Source of the DNA: Actinoplanes flavus
Lineage (GTDB): Bacteria; Actinomycetota; Actinomycetes; Mycobacteriales; Micromonosporaceae
DNA length: 64,000 nucleotides
Reading direction: 5' to 3'
Assembly (NCBI RefSeq): GCF_017592555.1
Contig: NZ_JAGFNS010000013.1
Span: forward strand, 124,001-188,000
Part shown: positions 1 to 8,002 of the stretch, one piece after another
How the letters are laid out: every line of letters starts with the position of its first letter
How positions within the stretch are numbered: position 1 is the first letter of the stretch
Made by a program: the position numbers and the translations under genes
Notes under the pieces: generated by a model
The model's database searches: none
What the model was told of the DNA's origin: nothing
The model's input: the letters and a program-made list of their open reading frames with translations, nothing else

Positions 1-920
1 GCCGCTCCCCCGAGGTGCAGCCATCCCCAACCGCCCGATTCGCGGGGCCGCTCGTAGTGCAGGTCATGCAGGTTGAGGACTTCCTCCGGGCGAAGTCCGG
101 CGTAGTACATCGTGCCGAAGAACGCTTCCATTTCCGGGGTCGTCTCGCGAACCGCTTTGAGCAGTCTCCGTGCCTGCTCAGGATTCGCGACGACAGTCCG
201 GTCTACCTCCTCCGCCTTCTTCGGGGCCATCCACTTCACACGGTCCATCGGGTGACCGGAGAGGTGCCCCAACTCGACCGCGTACCGGAGCGCTCCGCTG
301 AATACCGCCTTCTTCCGGCCGACCGTGCTTGCCGCCGCAGCGGTGCCGTCCAGCTTGAGTGCCAAGCTGTCGAGCACCTTCCGGACGGTGGCCGGTTCCG
401 CCAGGTCACCGAGGTTCACCGGGTTGTCTTCCAGCCAGGAAACAGCCGAAGCCAATTCGGCCGGCGGCGGCCCTGCCGTGTGGCGAGGCTTGTTGAACAC
501 GTAGGTGATCAGGGCACGTCGTAGGAGCGCATCGGACGGCGCACCCCGTCGCCCCTGAACCAGTGCCACGGTCACCCCCGCCAGGGTCTCAGCGATGCCC
601 TTCCGGTGCTTCGCTGCGACGTGGGGCCATTTCATCTCCGCGTACGCAATCGCGTGCTGGAACCAGTTCTGTCGGCTCAGCTCACGGGCCATCGGTTCCG
701 GTAGCCCCGACGTCGTGTCGAATGCGGTTCCCTCCCGCTGGTGGGTGATCAGCCGGGACCGAAAGCTCTCGGCGAGAGCCTTTGTGTGGAAGGTGTCGCC
801 GAACTTCTGGCCAGCTACCCGCCAACGGACACGATGGGACACCCGCGGCTTGCCGCCGTTGGCGGGCGCATACTTCCGCTCCTCGATGCTGAAAATCTGC
901 ACGTCATAGCTGGTCTTCAT
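1..920 (-). CDS. int: Tyrosine site-specific integrase (partial, C-terminus beyond window)
   Basis: Reading the minus strand from an ATG at 920 gives about 306 residues with no stop before the window edge. The N-terminal part has an AP2-like arm-binding pattern (SHRVRWRVAGQKFGDTF) followed by a helical core-binding domain. Near residue 280 the motif YYAGLRPEEVLNL matches box I of tyrosine recombinases and supplies the first catalytic arginine. The later R-H-R-Y residues lie outside the window. The start overlaps the xis stop by ATGA, so the two are translationally coupled. Its role is integration and excision of the element at the tRNA-Tyr site. Confidence in the family is high; full length is unknown. 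Confidence 0.93.
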   Translation of the reverse strand, partial: MKTSYDVQIFSIEERKYAPANGGKPRVSHRVRWRVAGQKFGDTFHTKALAESFRSRLITHQREGTAFDTTSGLPEPMARELSRQNWFQHAIAYAEMKWPHVAAKHRKGIAETLAGVTVALVQGRRGAPSDALLRRALITYVFNKPRHTAGPPPAELASAVSWLEDNPVNLGDLAEPATVRKVLDSLALKLDGTAAAASTVGRKKAVFSGALRYAVELGHLSGHPMDRVKWMAPKKAEEVDRTVVANPEQARRLLKAVRETTPEMEAFFGTMYYAGLRPEEVLNLHDLHYERPRESGGWGWLHLGGA

Positions 921-1105
921 GCAGCTTGCGGTTCCTCTCGGGCGGACAGCCAGGACTCGAACTCGGTGCGGCGGATGCGGATCTGGCGGTTGGGCATCTT
1001 GTAGTGGCGCGGTGCCTGACCGATGGCCTTCCAGCGGAAGAACGTCGATCGGGGAACCGCCATCTGGGCGAGGAATTCGTCGAGGGTCAGAAATTCGCTG
1101 GCCAC
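917..1105 (-). CDS. xis: Excisionase-like helix-turn-helix protein (Xis)
   Basis: A 62-residue basic protein in the MerR-like HTH_17 excisionase family: FLTLDEFLAQMAVPRSTFFR is the helix-turn-helix, followed by a wing (NRQIRIRRTEFESWL). I chose the GTG at 1105 because a GGAGG Shine-Dalgarno sits just upstream on the minus strand; an open frame runs further upstream to 1285 but that extension looks non-coding. The stop overlaps the integrase ATG (ATGA), the usual xis-int arrangement in AICEs. Xis would bind near attP and drive the integrase towards excision. The DNA-binding role is inferred from family and position. Confidence 0.85.
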   Translation of the reverse strand: MASEFLTLDEFLAQMAVPRSTFFRWKAIGQAPRHYKMPNRQIRIRRTEFESWLSAREEPQAA

Positions 1106-1338
1106 GGGTTCCGGCCTCCCTGGCGAGGTGTTGAGCAGCCTGCCCAGCGCCTGATGTGGACGCTGGTCAGCGAAGGGGTGTGAAGTCGTGTGAGCAAAGC
1201 GCCATAAAGGCGCTGAAAGCCGACTGAGAGCCACGCTGCGCCGAGATCTCGCTGTTGCTGGCATGGAGGGATGCGCCAGCGTCACTGCGTGGCTCTCGGC
1301 ACGGTGCCGACCCGTCGGCGGGATGGGTCGGACTGGCG

Positions 1339-1407
1339 TGCCAGAACTGCCACAACTGCCAGAACCTCTCGGTGGTGGGGGTTGTGGCGGTTGTGGCAGT
1401 TCTGGCA
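1339..1407. repeat. Long imperfect inverted repeat in the rep-xis spacer
   Basis: The 309-base spacer 1106-1414 holds no gene I can support. Its main structure is an inverted repeat: 1339-1356 pairs perfectly with 1390-1407 (core GCCAGAACTGCCACAAC), and the pairing continues inward after one mismatch to 1361/1385, leaving a loop of about 23 bases. The left arm also contains a short direct repeat of CTGCCA(C/G)AA. There is no T-run after it in either direction, so it is not a classical intrinsic terminator. It could be an Xis or Rep binding region, a replication origin of the excised element, or a transcription attenuator between rep and xis-int. Confidence 0.7.
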
Positions 1408-1414
1408 GAGGGGT

Positions 1415-3364
1415 TTATGAGGCTCGGCGCGTGGTGAGCGGGTGCACGGTGGCGGCCGGTTGGTGAACCTCGGGATTGACCAGGAAGCTCGGCGACGGCG
1501 GCCGGCCCCCGGCCCGCTTCGATGGCGGCGGGTCGAGCTGTCGGATGTAGCCGTGCGCTTCGAGCACCGACAGGGGCGCGTCGAAGTCCCCGGCGGTAGG
1601 GAGCTGGGAGGATTTCAGCGCGCGGAACACTTCGCGTTTGGTGAACGCGCGGCTATCGGTGCGCTCGATCCACGCCAGGATCGTTCGGGCGTTGCGGGTG
1701 GCGAGATCGGCGCCCATGTCGTCGAACGCGCCCAGGGCGTGAGTGGCGTAATACTCGCCGATCTGGGCGGCCCGCTTGACGGTGTCGACGTCGACAGGCC
1801 TACCCCACCCGTCGCGCAGATGCTCGGCGAGGTGGATCAGCCCAGCGATCCGCACCACGGCGCCGGTGTACTTCGACCCCCAGTCGACGATGTGCGACCA
1901 CGCCCCACCCGGGGCCAACCGGGGTTCCACCTGCCGCTCGATGTCGAGAACGGCATCGTTGGCGTCCGGGGTGAGGACCAGCACGGCCGGATCGGTCCAC
2001 TCGGCCAGCGTGAGGACCAGGGTGTGAAGGTTGGCGTGATAGCGCGCGGCGACCTCGGTAGGGATCGGGTCGGCCCCGATCTTGCGGAACCCGACCGTGT
2101 TCTCCGGGACGGCGAACAGGATCCGGGCCAGTAGGCCGAGTCCCCGGAAGCCGGGCATGCCTGCGATGTCGCGAAGGATCTCCGGCTGGACCGCGAGACC
2201 CATCGTCAGCGCGGGCTTGTCGACGTGACCACCGTCGCGGGAGAGCCGGTCGACACGCATCATGTCTCCGGCGTGTCCTTTGAGGAACACCTCCAGGTTC
2301 GGTGTGCCGGAGTAGCGGCCCGCGATGGTGGCGAAGATCCCGCCCTCCGGGGACAGGACAGCCAACCGGCCGCCCTGCTCCGCCAGGATCGATTGAGCCG
2401 TTTCGCTTGTGACGTCGTCGGCAACCAACTGCGGCTTGACCGGGACCGTGATCGCTTCGGCGTTCATCGCGGCGGCCGTCGCCTCAGCGATCAACGTGTC
2501 TCGACCAGACGCATCGGCGTTGGCGGCGGCGAGAGCGGCTTTCTCGGCCGCTTTACCCGCGACCTTGGCCGATAGCTCCGCCTCGATGATCGCGGGTGCG
2601 GTCCGCTCGATCAGTGCCTTTTCCGCGACCAGGATCGGGCCGACCATCGCAGCGAACACCGCGCTCTTGCGAGAACCGGGCGGGAGGACCACGACCGTGA
2701 AGAGGTTGGTGGGTTCGCGCCAGGATCCGCGTACCTCGACCTCAGCCCGGCCGCCGGCCGCCGTCGACAAACACGCGAGCGCGATGCTTCCGGCAGCGTC
2801 GATCGGGGTTTGGGTGAACTCGGCGACCGCCCGCACCTGGTCGCCCACCCACCCGGGCAACAGCTCGGCGGGGAACGCGGGCAGGTGCCGACCTTTGCCG
2901 AGCGGGATCACCGGCGACCAGCCGCCCGGTGCATCAGCGTCGTCAAGCATGGCCCGGCCGGTCGCGACCAGGTCGGCGGCGTCCGCGCCGGACGCGGCAA
3001 GCTGGGTGAGCTGTGCCCCCAGGTTGGCAACCTTCCGGCGCTTCGCCAGCTCCGCGACCCGGCCGGCGTAGTGGCCGGCGTTGCCCACCTGCGGGGTTTG
3101 GGTGGTGAGGGTGTGCAGGTACGGTGCTCCGCCCATCTTGCCGAGCGTGCCGGTCTCGGCGAGGTGGGCAGTCACGGTGATCGGGTCAGTCGGGATACCG
3201 GACGCGTGCATGCCGCACATCGCTTCCCACAGCACGCCGTGGGCGGGGCGGCCGAAGTCGCCGGGGGCGAGGGTGGCGGCGAGATCGCCCATGAGGTGGG
3301 GAGCCAGCAGGGCGGCACCGATGACGGCCTGTTCGGCCGCCAGGTCGAACCCGGGTTGGGTCAC
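1415..3364 (-). CDS. DnaB N-terminal domain plus DUF3987 ATPase, probable AICE replication protein
   Basis: A 649-residue protein. Residues about 8-110 match the DnaB helicase N-terminal domain (LAAEQAVIGAALLAP; later GGAPYLHTL). Residues about 165-540 are a DUF3987-type P-loop domain with a Walker A-like PPGSRKS at 228-234. A C-terminal winged-helix-like part (FTKREVFRALKSSQLP) ends the protein. GTG at 3364 follows AAGGAG at good spacing. No RepSA, RepAM or Prim-Pol protein is visible in this part of the element, so this is the best candidate for rolling-circle or theta initiation of the excised form. The domains are seen; the replication role is inferred. Confidence 0.8.
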   Translation of the reverse strand: MTQPGFDLAAEQAVIGAALLAPHLMGDLAATLAPGDFGRPAHGVLWEAMCGMHASGIPTDPITVTAHLAETGTLGKMGGAPYLHTLTTQTPQVGNAGHYAGRVAELAKRRKVANLGAQLTQLAASGADAADLVATGRAMLDDADAPGGWSPVIPLGKGRHLPAFPAELLPGWVGDQVRAVAEFTQTPIDAAGSIALACLSTAAGGRAEVEVRGSWREPTNLFTVVVLPPGSRKSAVFAAMVGPILVAEKALIERTAPAIIEAELSAKVAGKAAEKAALAAANADASGRDTLIAEATAAAMNAEAITVPVKPQLVADDVTSETAQSILAEQGGRLAVLSPEGGIFATIAGRYSGTPNLEVFLKGHAGDMMRVDRLSRDGGHVDKPALTMGLAVQPEILRDIAGMPGFRGLGLLARILFAVPENTVGFRKIGADPIPTEVAARYHANLHTLVLTLAEWTDPAVLVLTPDANDAVLDIERQVEPRLAPGGAWSHIVDWGSKYTGAVVRIAGLIHLAEHLRDGWGRPVDVDTVKRAAQIGEYYATHALGAFDDMGADLATRNARTILAWIERTDSRAFTKREVFRALKSSQLPTAGDFDAPLSVLEAHGYIRQLDPPPSKRAGGRPPSPSFLVNPEVHQPAATVHPLTTRRAS

Positions 3365-3394
3365 CAGTCGACTCCTTCCAAGTAGAGCGGGTGG

Positions 3395-3727
3395 TTAGGC
3401 GGAGCGGTCGAGCTTGCGCTGGTCGCGGCCGGTCAGCCGGGACAGGCGAGGGGCGACCTCGACGAGCAGGGCGCGCATCAGGGTCAGCGCGGTCGCGAGT
3501 TGCCAGCGGGCGACCTTCTCGGTCGGGTGCAGCGGGATCCGGGCGCGGATCTCGACGTACTCGACGTCACCGGCACGCACCCGGGTAAGCCAGGCACGTC
3601 CGCCGATCTCGCGGGCGGTCAGATCGGCCGAACGGTGTTCGGCCACCCCGCACCGGTGGTCCCGGGCGCACCAGTCGGTGTGCTGCGTCTCGGCCCGGTG
3701 GAAGTGGGCCATGGTCCGGGCTTTCAC
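3395..3727 (-). CDS. Conserved AICE hypothetical protein with CARDHRCG motif
   Basis: A 110-residue soluble protein of unknown function. Its GTG start at 3727 overlaps the stop of the upstream gene (GTGA), which favours this start over the ATG at 3712. Near residue 20 a Cys-His-Cys cluster (CARDHRCG) could bind metal; the rest has a predicted helical C-terminal half rich in Arg and Leu. It lies between the Spd-like zinc protein and the DUF3987 protein in a minus-strand operon, so it may assist transfer or replication. I do not recognise a named domain and infer nothing more. Confidence 0.7.
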   Translation of the reverse strand: MKARTMAHFHRAETQHTDWCARDHRCGVAEHRSADLTAREIGGRAWLTRVRAGDVEYVEIRARIPLHPTEKVARWQLATALTLMRALLVEVAPRLSRLTGRDQRKLDRSA

Positions 3728-3972
3728 CGGGCTTCCCGGCGGCGGCGGGAGAGGTGGTTGTAGATCCAGCGACCGGCGCGCAGTCGGCGGCCGGTGCCGT
3801 CGCAGCGACGGCAGAGTCGAAACGCGCGGCCGGACGGCGAGCGCCGTTTACCGGTGCCGTCGCACTTGCGGCAGGCTTTGAACGGCCAGACCCAGCACGC
3901 GAACGCGTAACCGAGCGTGACAGTGATGAGGGCAGCGAGGATGCCGATAGCGGTGGTGAGCTGGGGGTTCAC
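3724..3972 (-). CDS. Small membrane protein with two CxxCxGxG zinc-ribbon motifs
   Basis: An 82-residue protein. Residues about 7-32 form one hydrophobic membrane segment (TAIGILAALITVTLGYAFA). The cytoplasmic tail has two DnaJ-type cysteine motifs, CRKCDGTG and CRRCDGTG, which together can hold one zinc ion. The GTG start at 3972 is preceded by GGAGGT. The stop overlaps the next gene by GTGA. Small membrane proteins of this type accompany spread (Spd) genes on actinomycete conjugative elements; a role in intramycelial spreading is possible but not shown by the sequence. Confidence 0.75.
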   Translation of the reverse strand: MNPQLTTAIGILAALITVTLGYAFACWVWPFKACRKCDGTGKRRSPSGRAFRLCRRCDGTGRRLRAGRWIYNHLSRRRREAR

Positions 3973-4054
3973 AACGACCTCCAGGGCCGGATTTTGGGTG
4001 TGTGAGGCCGTGAGCTGCTATCCGCTAGATCGCAGCTCAGGATTTGGTTTGGGT

Positions 4055-4100
4055 GCTAGCGGGGGTGCTAGCGCTAGCAGGGGTTGCCGCTAGCGCTAGC
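4055..4100. repeat. Cluster of five GCTAGC repeats beside traB: candidate transfer locus (clt)
   Basis: Within 46 bases GCTAGC occurs at 4055-4060, 4067-4072, 4073-4078, 4089-4094 and 4095-4100, giving two tandem palindromic pairs and a single copy. The cluster lies in the 141-base gap directly after the TraB stop (4114). In Streptomyces plasmids, TraB translocases recognise short tandem TRS repeats in clt regions next to traB. The location and repetition fit that role; the motif itself differs from published ones that I know, so this is an inference. Confidence 0.6.
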
Positions 4101-4113
4101 AGCCTCAGACCGG

Positions 4114-6273
4114 TCAGTTGGCCTGGCGTTTGCGGTCACGCTCCGCGATGGCGGCAAGGATCTCCTTGCGAACGGGGCCGCGCCGGGTGACCGGCTTACC
4201 GTCGATGCGGCGGCCGATCTGCTTGACCGTGATGCTGTGCGGGGTGAGTGCGCTAGTGAGCTGGACCGGCTTCCACCCGTCGTAGACGTCCGGGCGCAAC
4301 TCGATCAGCCGCTCAATCAGCGTCTCGTTCCACACCTCGTCCTCACCGTCGGGCCAGATCCGGGCCACGTCGTCAAGCACCGTGTGCGCCGGGCCGAGAT
4401 CCCGCTCCGCCGGGAAGGTGGGGATGTTGCCGGCCGCCGTGCGCAACGCGACCGCGCGGGCCACGATCGGCCGGGCCTTGTTCGTGTCGACCTCGAATGA
4501 CCGGGCCGTTTGTACGTCCCCGAAGCCCCGGAGTACTCCCCATCCGGCCTCGTCGACCGGCTTGAAGATGGTGGCCCGGAAGCCCTGCTTGTAGGCCGAC
4601 GTCCCGAGGATCATGTCGTTCGCGGTCTGGTCCGCCACGGACAGGCAGAACCGGGAGTTGACGTTGCGGCTGATGCCGGTCGGCAGGCTCTTGGCGTCCG
4701 GGATCTGCGTGCCGATCAGGATGATCACCCCGAGGGCACGGCCGAGCTTGATGACCTTCTCCAGGATCTCTCCGGCTTCCTTGCCGAACTTGCTCATCAT
4801 CAGCTCTTGCAGCTCATCGAACCAGGCGATCAGCGGGTGCAGCCCGGAGTCTTTCAAGCTGGCCAGCTCGGGCGTGACCTTGTTTTCCGGGGCCTTGCCG
4901 AGTCGGGCGTAGTGCTCGATGCGCTTGGAGCGGCGGCGGCACTCCTCGTACAGCCACTCGATGAACGCGAAGCACTTGGCGAGGGTTTCCTCGTCGAAGC
5001 CGTTGCCGTACTCGGCCATCACCGGTTCCAGTACCGCGAAGTCCCCGACGCCCTTGAGTTCGTAGCCCCGGATCTCGGTACGCGGGTCCAGCGATGCCGC
5101 CAGCAGCAGGTTTCGCAGGGCGAACGTCTTACCCGAACCGGGCTGACCGCCGAACAGCCAGTTCCGGAACATCAGCGACGCGGTGACCGTGTCCAGCTTC
5201 GGTGTGGTCGCGAACGGGAACGCCTTGAACACGTCCACCTTCGCTGCCTCGCCCAGCAGCGGCCACGGCGGTTGGGTCATCCGCGACGCCGGTTCGTAGC
5301 CCACCCACAACGCGAGACGGCCGGTGTGCCCGGGGGCGGTCGACGGCCAAACCTGGTCGAGCGGAAGCCGCATCGCCGATGCCAACCGTCCCCGGCGGGC
5401 GATCACGTCGGATGCCTCCACGCCGAACGGCAGGTCCACGATCGCGATATGCCCGGGGCCGTCGCGATGGATGTCGACCGGGAACGTGATCGCTTTCGGA
5501 TCCTTGGCTACCGCGCTATTGATTGCCGCGAGCTGCAAGGACGTCAACGCCCGGCGGACCAACTCCGCGGTGAGCTTGCGGTACCGGGTGCCCTCCGACA
5601 CCCGGTCGGTGATCGGCCGGTCCGCCGGGCGGCCGAGCGTCGCCAGCACCGGCGACGCCAGAGCGGCAGCGAGGTAAGCCCACCAGGAAGGGCCGAGCGC
5701 CAGCACGACGGCACCGATCGCGCCGGCCGCCGCGCCGAACCCGAGTACCCACCAGCGCCACACACTCTGTCGCTGACGACGGGCGTCGAGTTTCAGCCAC
5801 AGGTCCGCCTCGCCACGCTGCGCGGCAGCCTGCCGAAGGTCCCAGTTCCCCTCTTCGGCGGTTGCCCACCGGATAGCGCGGCCGAGACCACGGAACAGGC
5901 CGACTGGCGCCCACAGCAGCACCTTCCCGGCGTACTTCGGCGTCCGGACCGCGTGATAGGCGACCACGTAGCCGGCGTCCTTGCTCTGATGTCGCACGGC
6001 GGCCTTGAAACCGCGCCACGACCGTGCCCACTCCGCCAGGATGGGTCGGCGCTCACGCTGCCGCGCCAGGATCTCGTGCGGGATGTCGTCGGCCGCATCG
6101 ACCGGCCCGCCATCCTCCGGCGGGGCGTCGTCGATCGTCTCGGCATCCTCGTTGTCGTCGGTGTCGGCCGGGGCCGTATCCGGCGGCATGCCGGTCCGGC
6201 GGGTTCGGGCCGCGTTCAGGTCCAGCACCTCACCGAAGTCGATGTCGTCACGCTGCGGGTCGGGGTTCGTCAT
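4114..6273 (-). CDS. traB: TraB/FtsK-SpoIIIE-type conjugative DNA translocase
   Basis: A 719-residue protein. After an acidic disordered N-terminus (1-70) come two adjacent membrane segments at about 172-195 and 197-214, then an FtsK-type motor with Walker A GGQPGSGKT (375-383) and Walker B LIAWFDELQE (481-490). The GTQIPDAKSLP stretch matches the sensor region of FtsK/TraB motors. A short basic C-terminus could form the winged-helix DNA-reading domain. TraB translocates double-stranded plasmid DNA between hyphae. The ATG at 6273 has GGAGGG upstream. It heads the transfer genes of the element and sits beside the GCTAGC repeats. Family call is strong; DNA specificity is inferred. Confidence 0.92.
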   Translation of the reverse strand: MTNPDPQRDDIDFGEVLDLNAARTRRTGMPPDTAPADTDDNEDAETIDDAPPEDGGPVDAADDIPHEILARQRERRPILAEWARSWRGFKAAVRHQSKDAGYVVAYHAVRTPKYAGKVLLWAPVGLFRGLGRAIRWATAEEGNWDLRQAAAQRGEADLWLKLDARRQRQSVWRWWVLGFGAAAGAIGAVVLALGPSWWAYLAAALASPVLATLGRPADRPITDRVSEGTRYRKLTAELVRRALTSLQLAAINSAVAKDPKAITFPVDIHRDGPGHIAIVDLPFGVEASDVIARRGRLASAMRLPLDQVWPSTAPGHTGRLALWVGYEPASRMTQPPWPLLGEAAKVDVFKAFPFATTPKLDTVTASLMFRNWLFGGQPGSGKTFALRNLLLAASLDPRTEIRGYELKGVGDFAVLEPVMAEYGNGFDEETLAKCFAFIEWLYEECRRRSKRIEHYARLGKAPENKVTPELASLKDSGLHPLIAWFDELQELMMSKFGKEAGEILEKVIKLGRALGVIILIGTQIPDAKSLPTGISRNVNSRFCLSVADQTANDMILGTSAYKQGFRATIFKPVDEAGWGVLRGFGDVQTARSFEVDTNKARPIVARAVALRTAAGNIPTFPAERDLGPAHTVLDDVARIWPDGEDEVWNETLIERLIELRPDVYDGWKPVQLTSALTPHSITVKQIGRRIDGKPVTRRGPVRKEILAAIAERDRKRQAN

Positions 6274-6291
6274 GGTCAGCGTCCCTCCGGA

Positions 6292-6588
6292 TCAGGCGGT
6301 AAAGATCGGGGCGATGAACTTTCCGGGGTAGCCATCGGGCTGCCACGGACCAGTGCGGGTGAGGCCCATCTCGGCGAGGCCCTGATCAGCGGCGGCGAAC
6401 TCGTCGGCGTTCGGGATCTCGTACTCGTCGAAGCGGATCCCGAGGTCGACGTCAGCGGCGATCTGACGACGCGTGTAGTCGATGAACAGCAGGAAGCCAC
6501 CACACGCGGCCGGAGCGATCACGGCGCGCACCGGACCGCCGTGCGGAAGAACGTTCCGGGTGACGCGCCGCTTGAAGTACGCGAACAT
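6292..6588 (-). CDS. Small AICE hypothetical protein
   Basis: A 98-residue protein without a domain I recognise. It begins MFAYFKRRVTRN, has a short hydrophobic stretch (VIAPAACGGFLLFI) near residues 22-36 that is marginal for a membrane segment, and an acidic C-terminal half. The ATG at 6588 follows GGAGAGG. The stop lies 18 bases before traB, so it is probably co-transcribed with it. Its place between a DUF2637 protein and traB suggests a role in transfer or spread, but nothing in the sequence proves this. Confidence 0.75.
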   Translation of the reverse strand: MFAYFKRRVTRNVLPHGGPVRAVIAPAACGGFLLFIDYTRRQIAADVDLGIRFDEYEIPNADEFAAADQGLAEMGLTRTGPWQPDGYPGKFIAPIFTA

Positions 6589-6688
6589 GGGTGCCTCTCC
6601 TTGAGGTCATGAGCGATCAGGATCGAGGGGCAGGGACCGGCGGCACGGCGCTTGCTTGGAGGCTTGTGGGCCGTGCCGCCGGGCGAAG

Positions 6689-7429
6689 CTAGGCAGCGGC
6701 GAGAGTGGGCGTTTCCGCAGCAACCGGGGCGGTCGGTGACGCGTCAGTGACGCGCAGAGCGGCGAGGTGACGACGCGCGGTCGAGACGGAGACACCCGCC
6801 TTCTCGGCAATCTGCGAGACCGGAGCGTCGGGCATCTTGGCGGCGACCTTGGCGACCTTGGCGGCCGACACCGGACGCGGCGTGACCCGCTTCGCGGGCA
6901 CCTTCTTGACCGGGGCGGGGGCAACCTCGTCAACGGCCACGACCGGATCGGCGGGGACATCCGTCACGGTCTCAGCGGGTTCGCTCACGGCCGAGACGGC
7001 GGCGGCCGGAGCGGTCATGGTGTTGTCCGTCAGAGCGCGGATGCGTGCGCCGACCTCCACCAGGCTGATCGACGCGACCACGATCAGGCCGTCAACGCTG
7101 AACGGCAGCAGATAGGCAGACGAACCAGCCTCGCCGTACCGGATAGCCACACCGACCATGTGCCAGTACGACACCCACGCCGCGATACCCGCGATCACAG
7201 CCGTTGCGCCGAAGCGGACGGCCGACAACTTCCCACGCAGGCCCGGGATACGGGAGATCAGCTCTACCGCCAGCAGCAAGGCCAACGGTGACCACGCCGA
7301 GATCGCCTGACTGATCACGTTGTCCGTCGCGTGCAACACATTGCCCGCCAACGAAGCAGCGATCCCCAGGGCAAATACCGCCCGGACGCCCCAACCGATG
7401 CGCTTGAGACGCGTGATCTCCGAAGCCAT
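6689..7429 (-). CDS. DUF2637 membrane protein with C-terminal HTH (SpdB-like)
   Basis: A 246-residue protein with four predicted membrane segments in the first 130 residues (around 13-35, 43-60, 71-95 and 105-128), typical of DUF2637 proteins on actinomycete elements. An Ala/Pro/Val-rich linker (about 140-195) leads to a small helix-turn-helix, ISQIAEKAGVSVSTARRHLA written here as QIAEKAGVSVSTARR. The ATG overlaps the upstream DUF6284 stop (TGATG). Such proteins are often grouped with Spd proteins that help the element spread along the mycelium; the HTH suggests it may tether DNA to the membrane. Domain calls are by pattern, role is inferred. Confidence 0.82.
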   Translation of the reverse strand: MASEITRLKRIGWGVRAVFALGIAASLAGNVLHATDNVISQAISAWSPLALLLAVELISRIPGLRGKLSAVRFGATAVIAGIAAWVSYWHMVGVAIRYGEAGSSAYLLPFSVDGLIVVASISLVEVGARIRALTDNTMTAPAAAVSAVSEPAETVTDVPADPVVAVDEVAPAPVKKVPAKRVTPRPVSAAKVAKVAAKMPDAPVSQIAEKAGVSVSTARRHLAALRVTDASPTAPVAAETPTLAAA

Positions 7430-7674
7430 CAGGCGACCGCCTTCCGGACTGCCGGCTGCGCCGCCAGCTCGACGGCGACGCGGGTCACGCGAGCCTCAGC
7501 CCGACGCAGACGACACCAGTCCAACGGCGAGGGACCACCGTGATCGGCAGCGTTGATGATCGTGATCTCGGCGTCCAGAACATCCAGTTCAGCAGCGATC
7601 AGCGGCCACTCGGCTTCGATCGCATTCAGGTCAGCCGCGGTAGGGCCGTCGAAGTTCAGGTGGTGGTTGCTCAC
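7429..7674 (-). CDS. DUF6284-like small protein
   Basis: An 81-residue protein beginning VSNHHLNFDGPTAADLNAIE, a pattern I associate with the DUF6284 family of actinomycete elements. I chose the GTG at 7674 because AAAGGAC lies at good spacing on the minus strand and the family begins here; the longer frame to 7716 adds a non-conserved extension. It is the first gene of the leftward transfer operon, and its stop overlaps the DUF2637 start. The stretch 7675-8002 to its right is the divergent promoter region shared with the GntR regulator. Function unknown. Confidence 0.75.
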   Translation of the reverse strand: MSNHHLNFDGPTAADLNAIEAEWPLIAAELDVLDAEITIINAADHGGPSPLDWCRLRRAEARVTRVAVELAAQPAVRKAVA

Positions 7675-7910
7675 AGCAGGGTCCTTTCGAGGATGAGCCA
7701 ACACGGGTGCCAGCACCCGCGCTGAGCTGCAAAGAGAGTTCGAAGTGCACGAACCTCAGCCGTGCTGGCGACCTTTTCGGCGCAGCGTCTGCGCTACGGG
7801 GAGGTGCGACCCACTTCATTCAGTTCTCAAAGATCGACCGGACACAGTGGTGTCATGGCGTACGGCAACCACGTGCCGCCGTTCCCGTCCTACTAACCGA
7901 CTTGAACCAC

Positions 7911-8002
7911 TTGGCTAGCCATGCGACCCGAGATTAAGCTAGGCCTGGTTGGCTAGTCAGGTCAACCCCAAAATGATTAGCCTTCCCGGCTTGGCTAGTC
8001 AG
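7911..8002. promoter_or_regulatory. TTGGCTAG operator-like repeats in the divergent traB-operon/GntR region
   Basis: TTGGCTAG occurs at 7911-7918, 7949-7956 and 7991-7998. The last two extend to an identical 12-base TTGGCTAGTCAG, 42 bases apart, which is four helical turns. A related AAGCTAGGCC lies between them at about 7937. The repeats sit between the leftward AICE operon and the GntR gene, exactly where pSAM2 KorSA-type repressors autoregulate. I therefore read them as operators of the adjacent GntR protein. The rest of 7675-7910 shows no gene or clear repeat. Confidence 0.6.

Noticed and set aside
1339..1407. Intrinsic terminator for the rep gene
   Set aside because: The stem is strong, but the loop is long and no T-run follows on either strand; a terminator role cannot be excluded but is not the best reading.
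4510..6612. 700-codon plus-strand open frame opposite traB
   Set aside because: It is antisense to a clear FtsK-type gene, has low-complexity Arg/Gly/Asp-rich sequence, no ribosome-binding site and no domain. High GC makes long false frames common.
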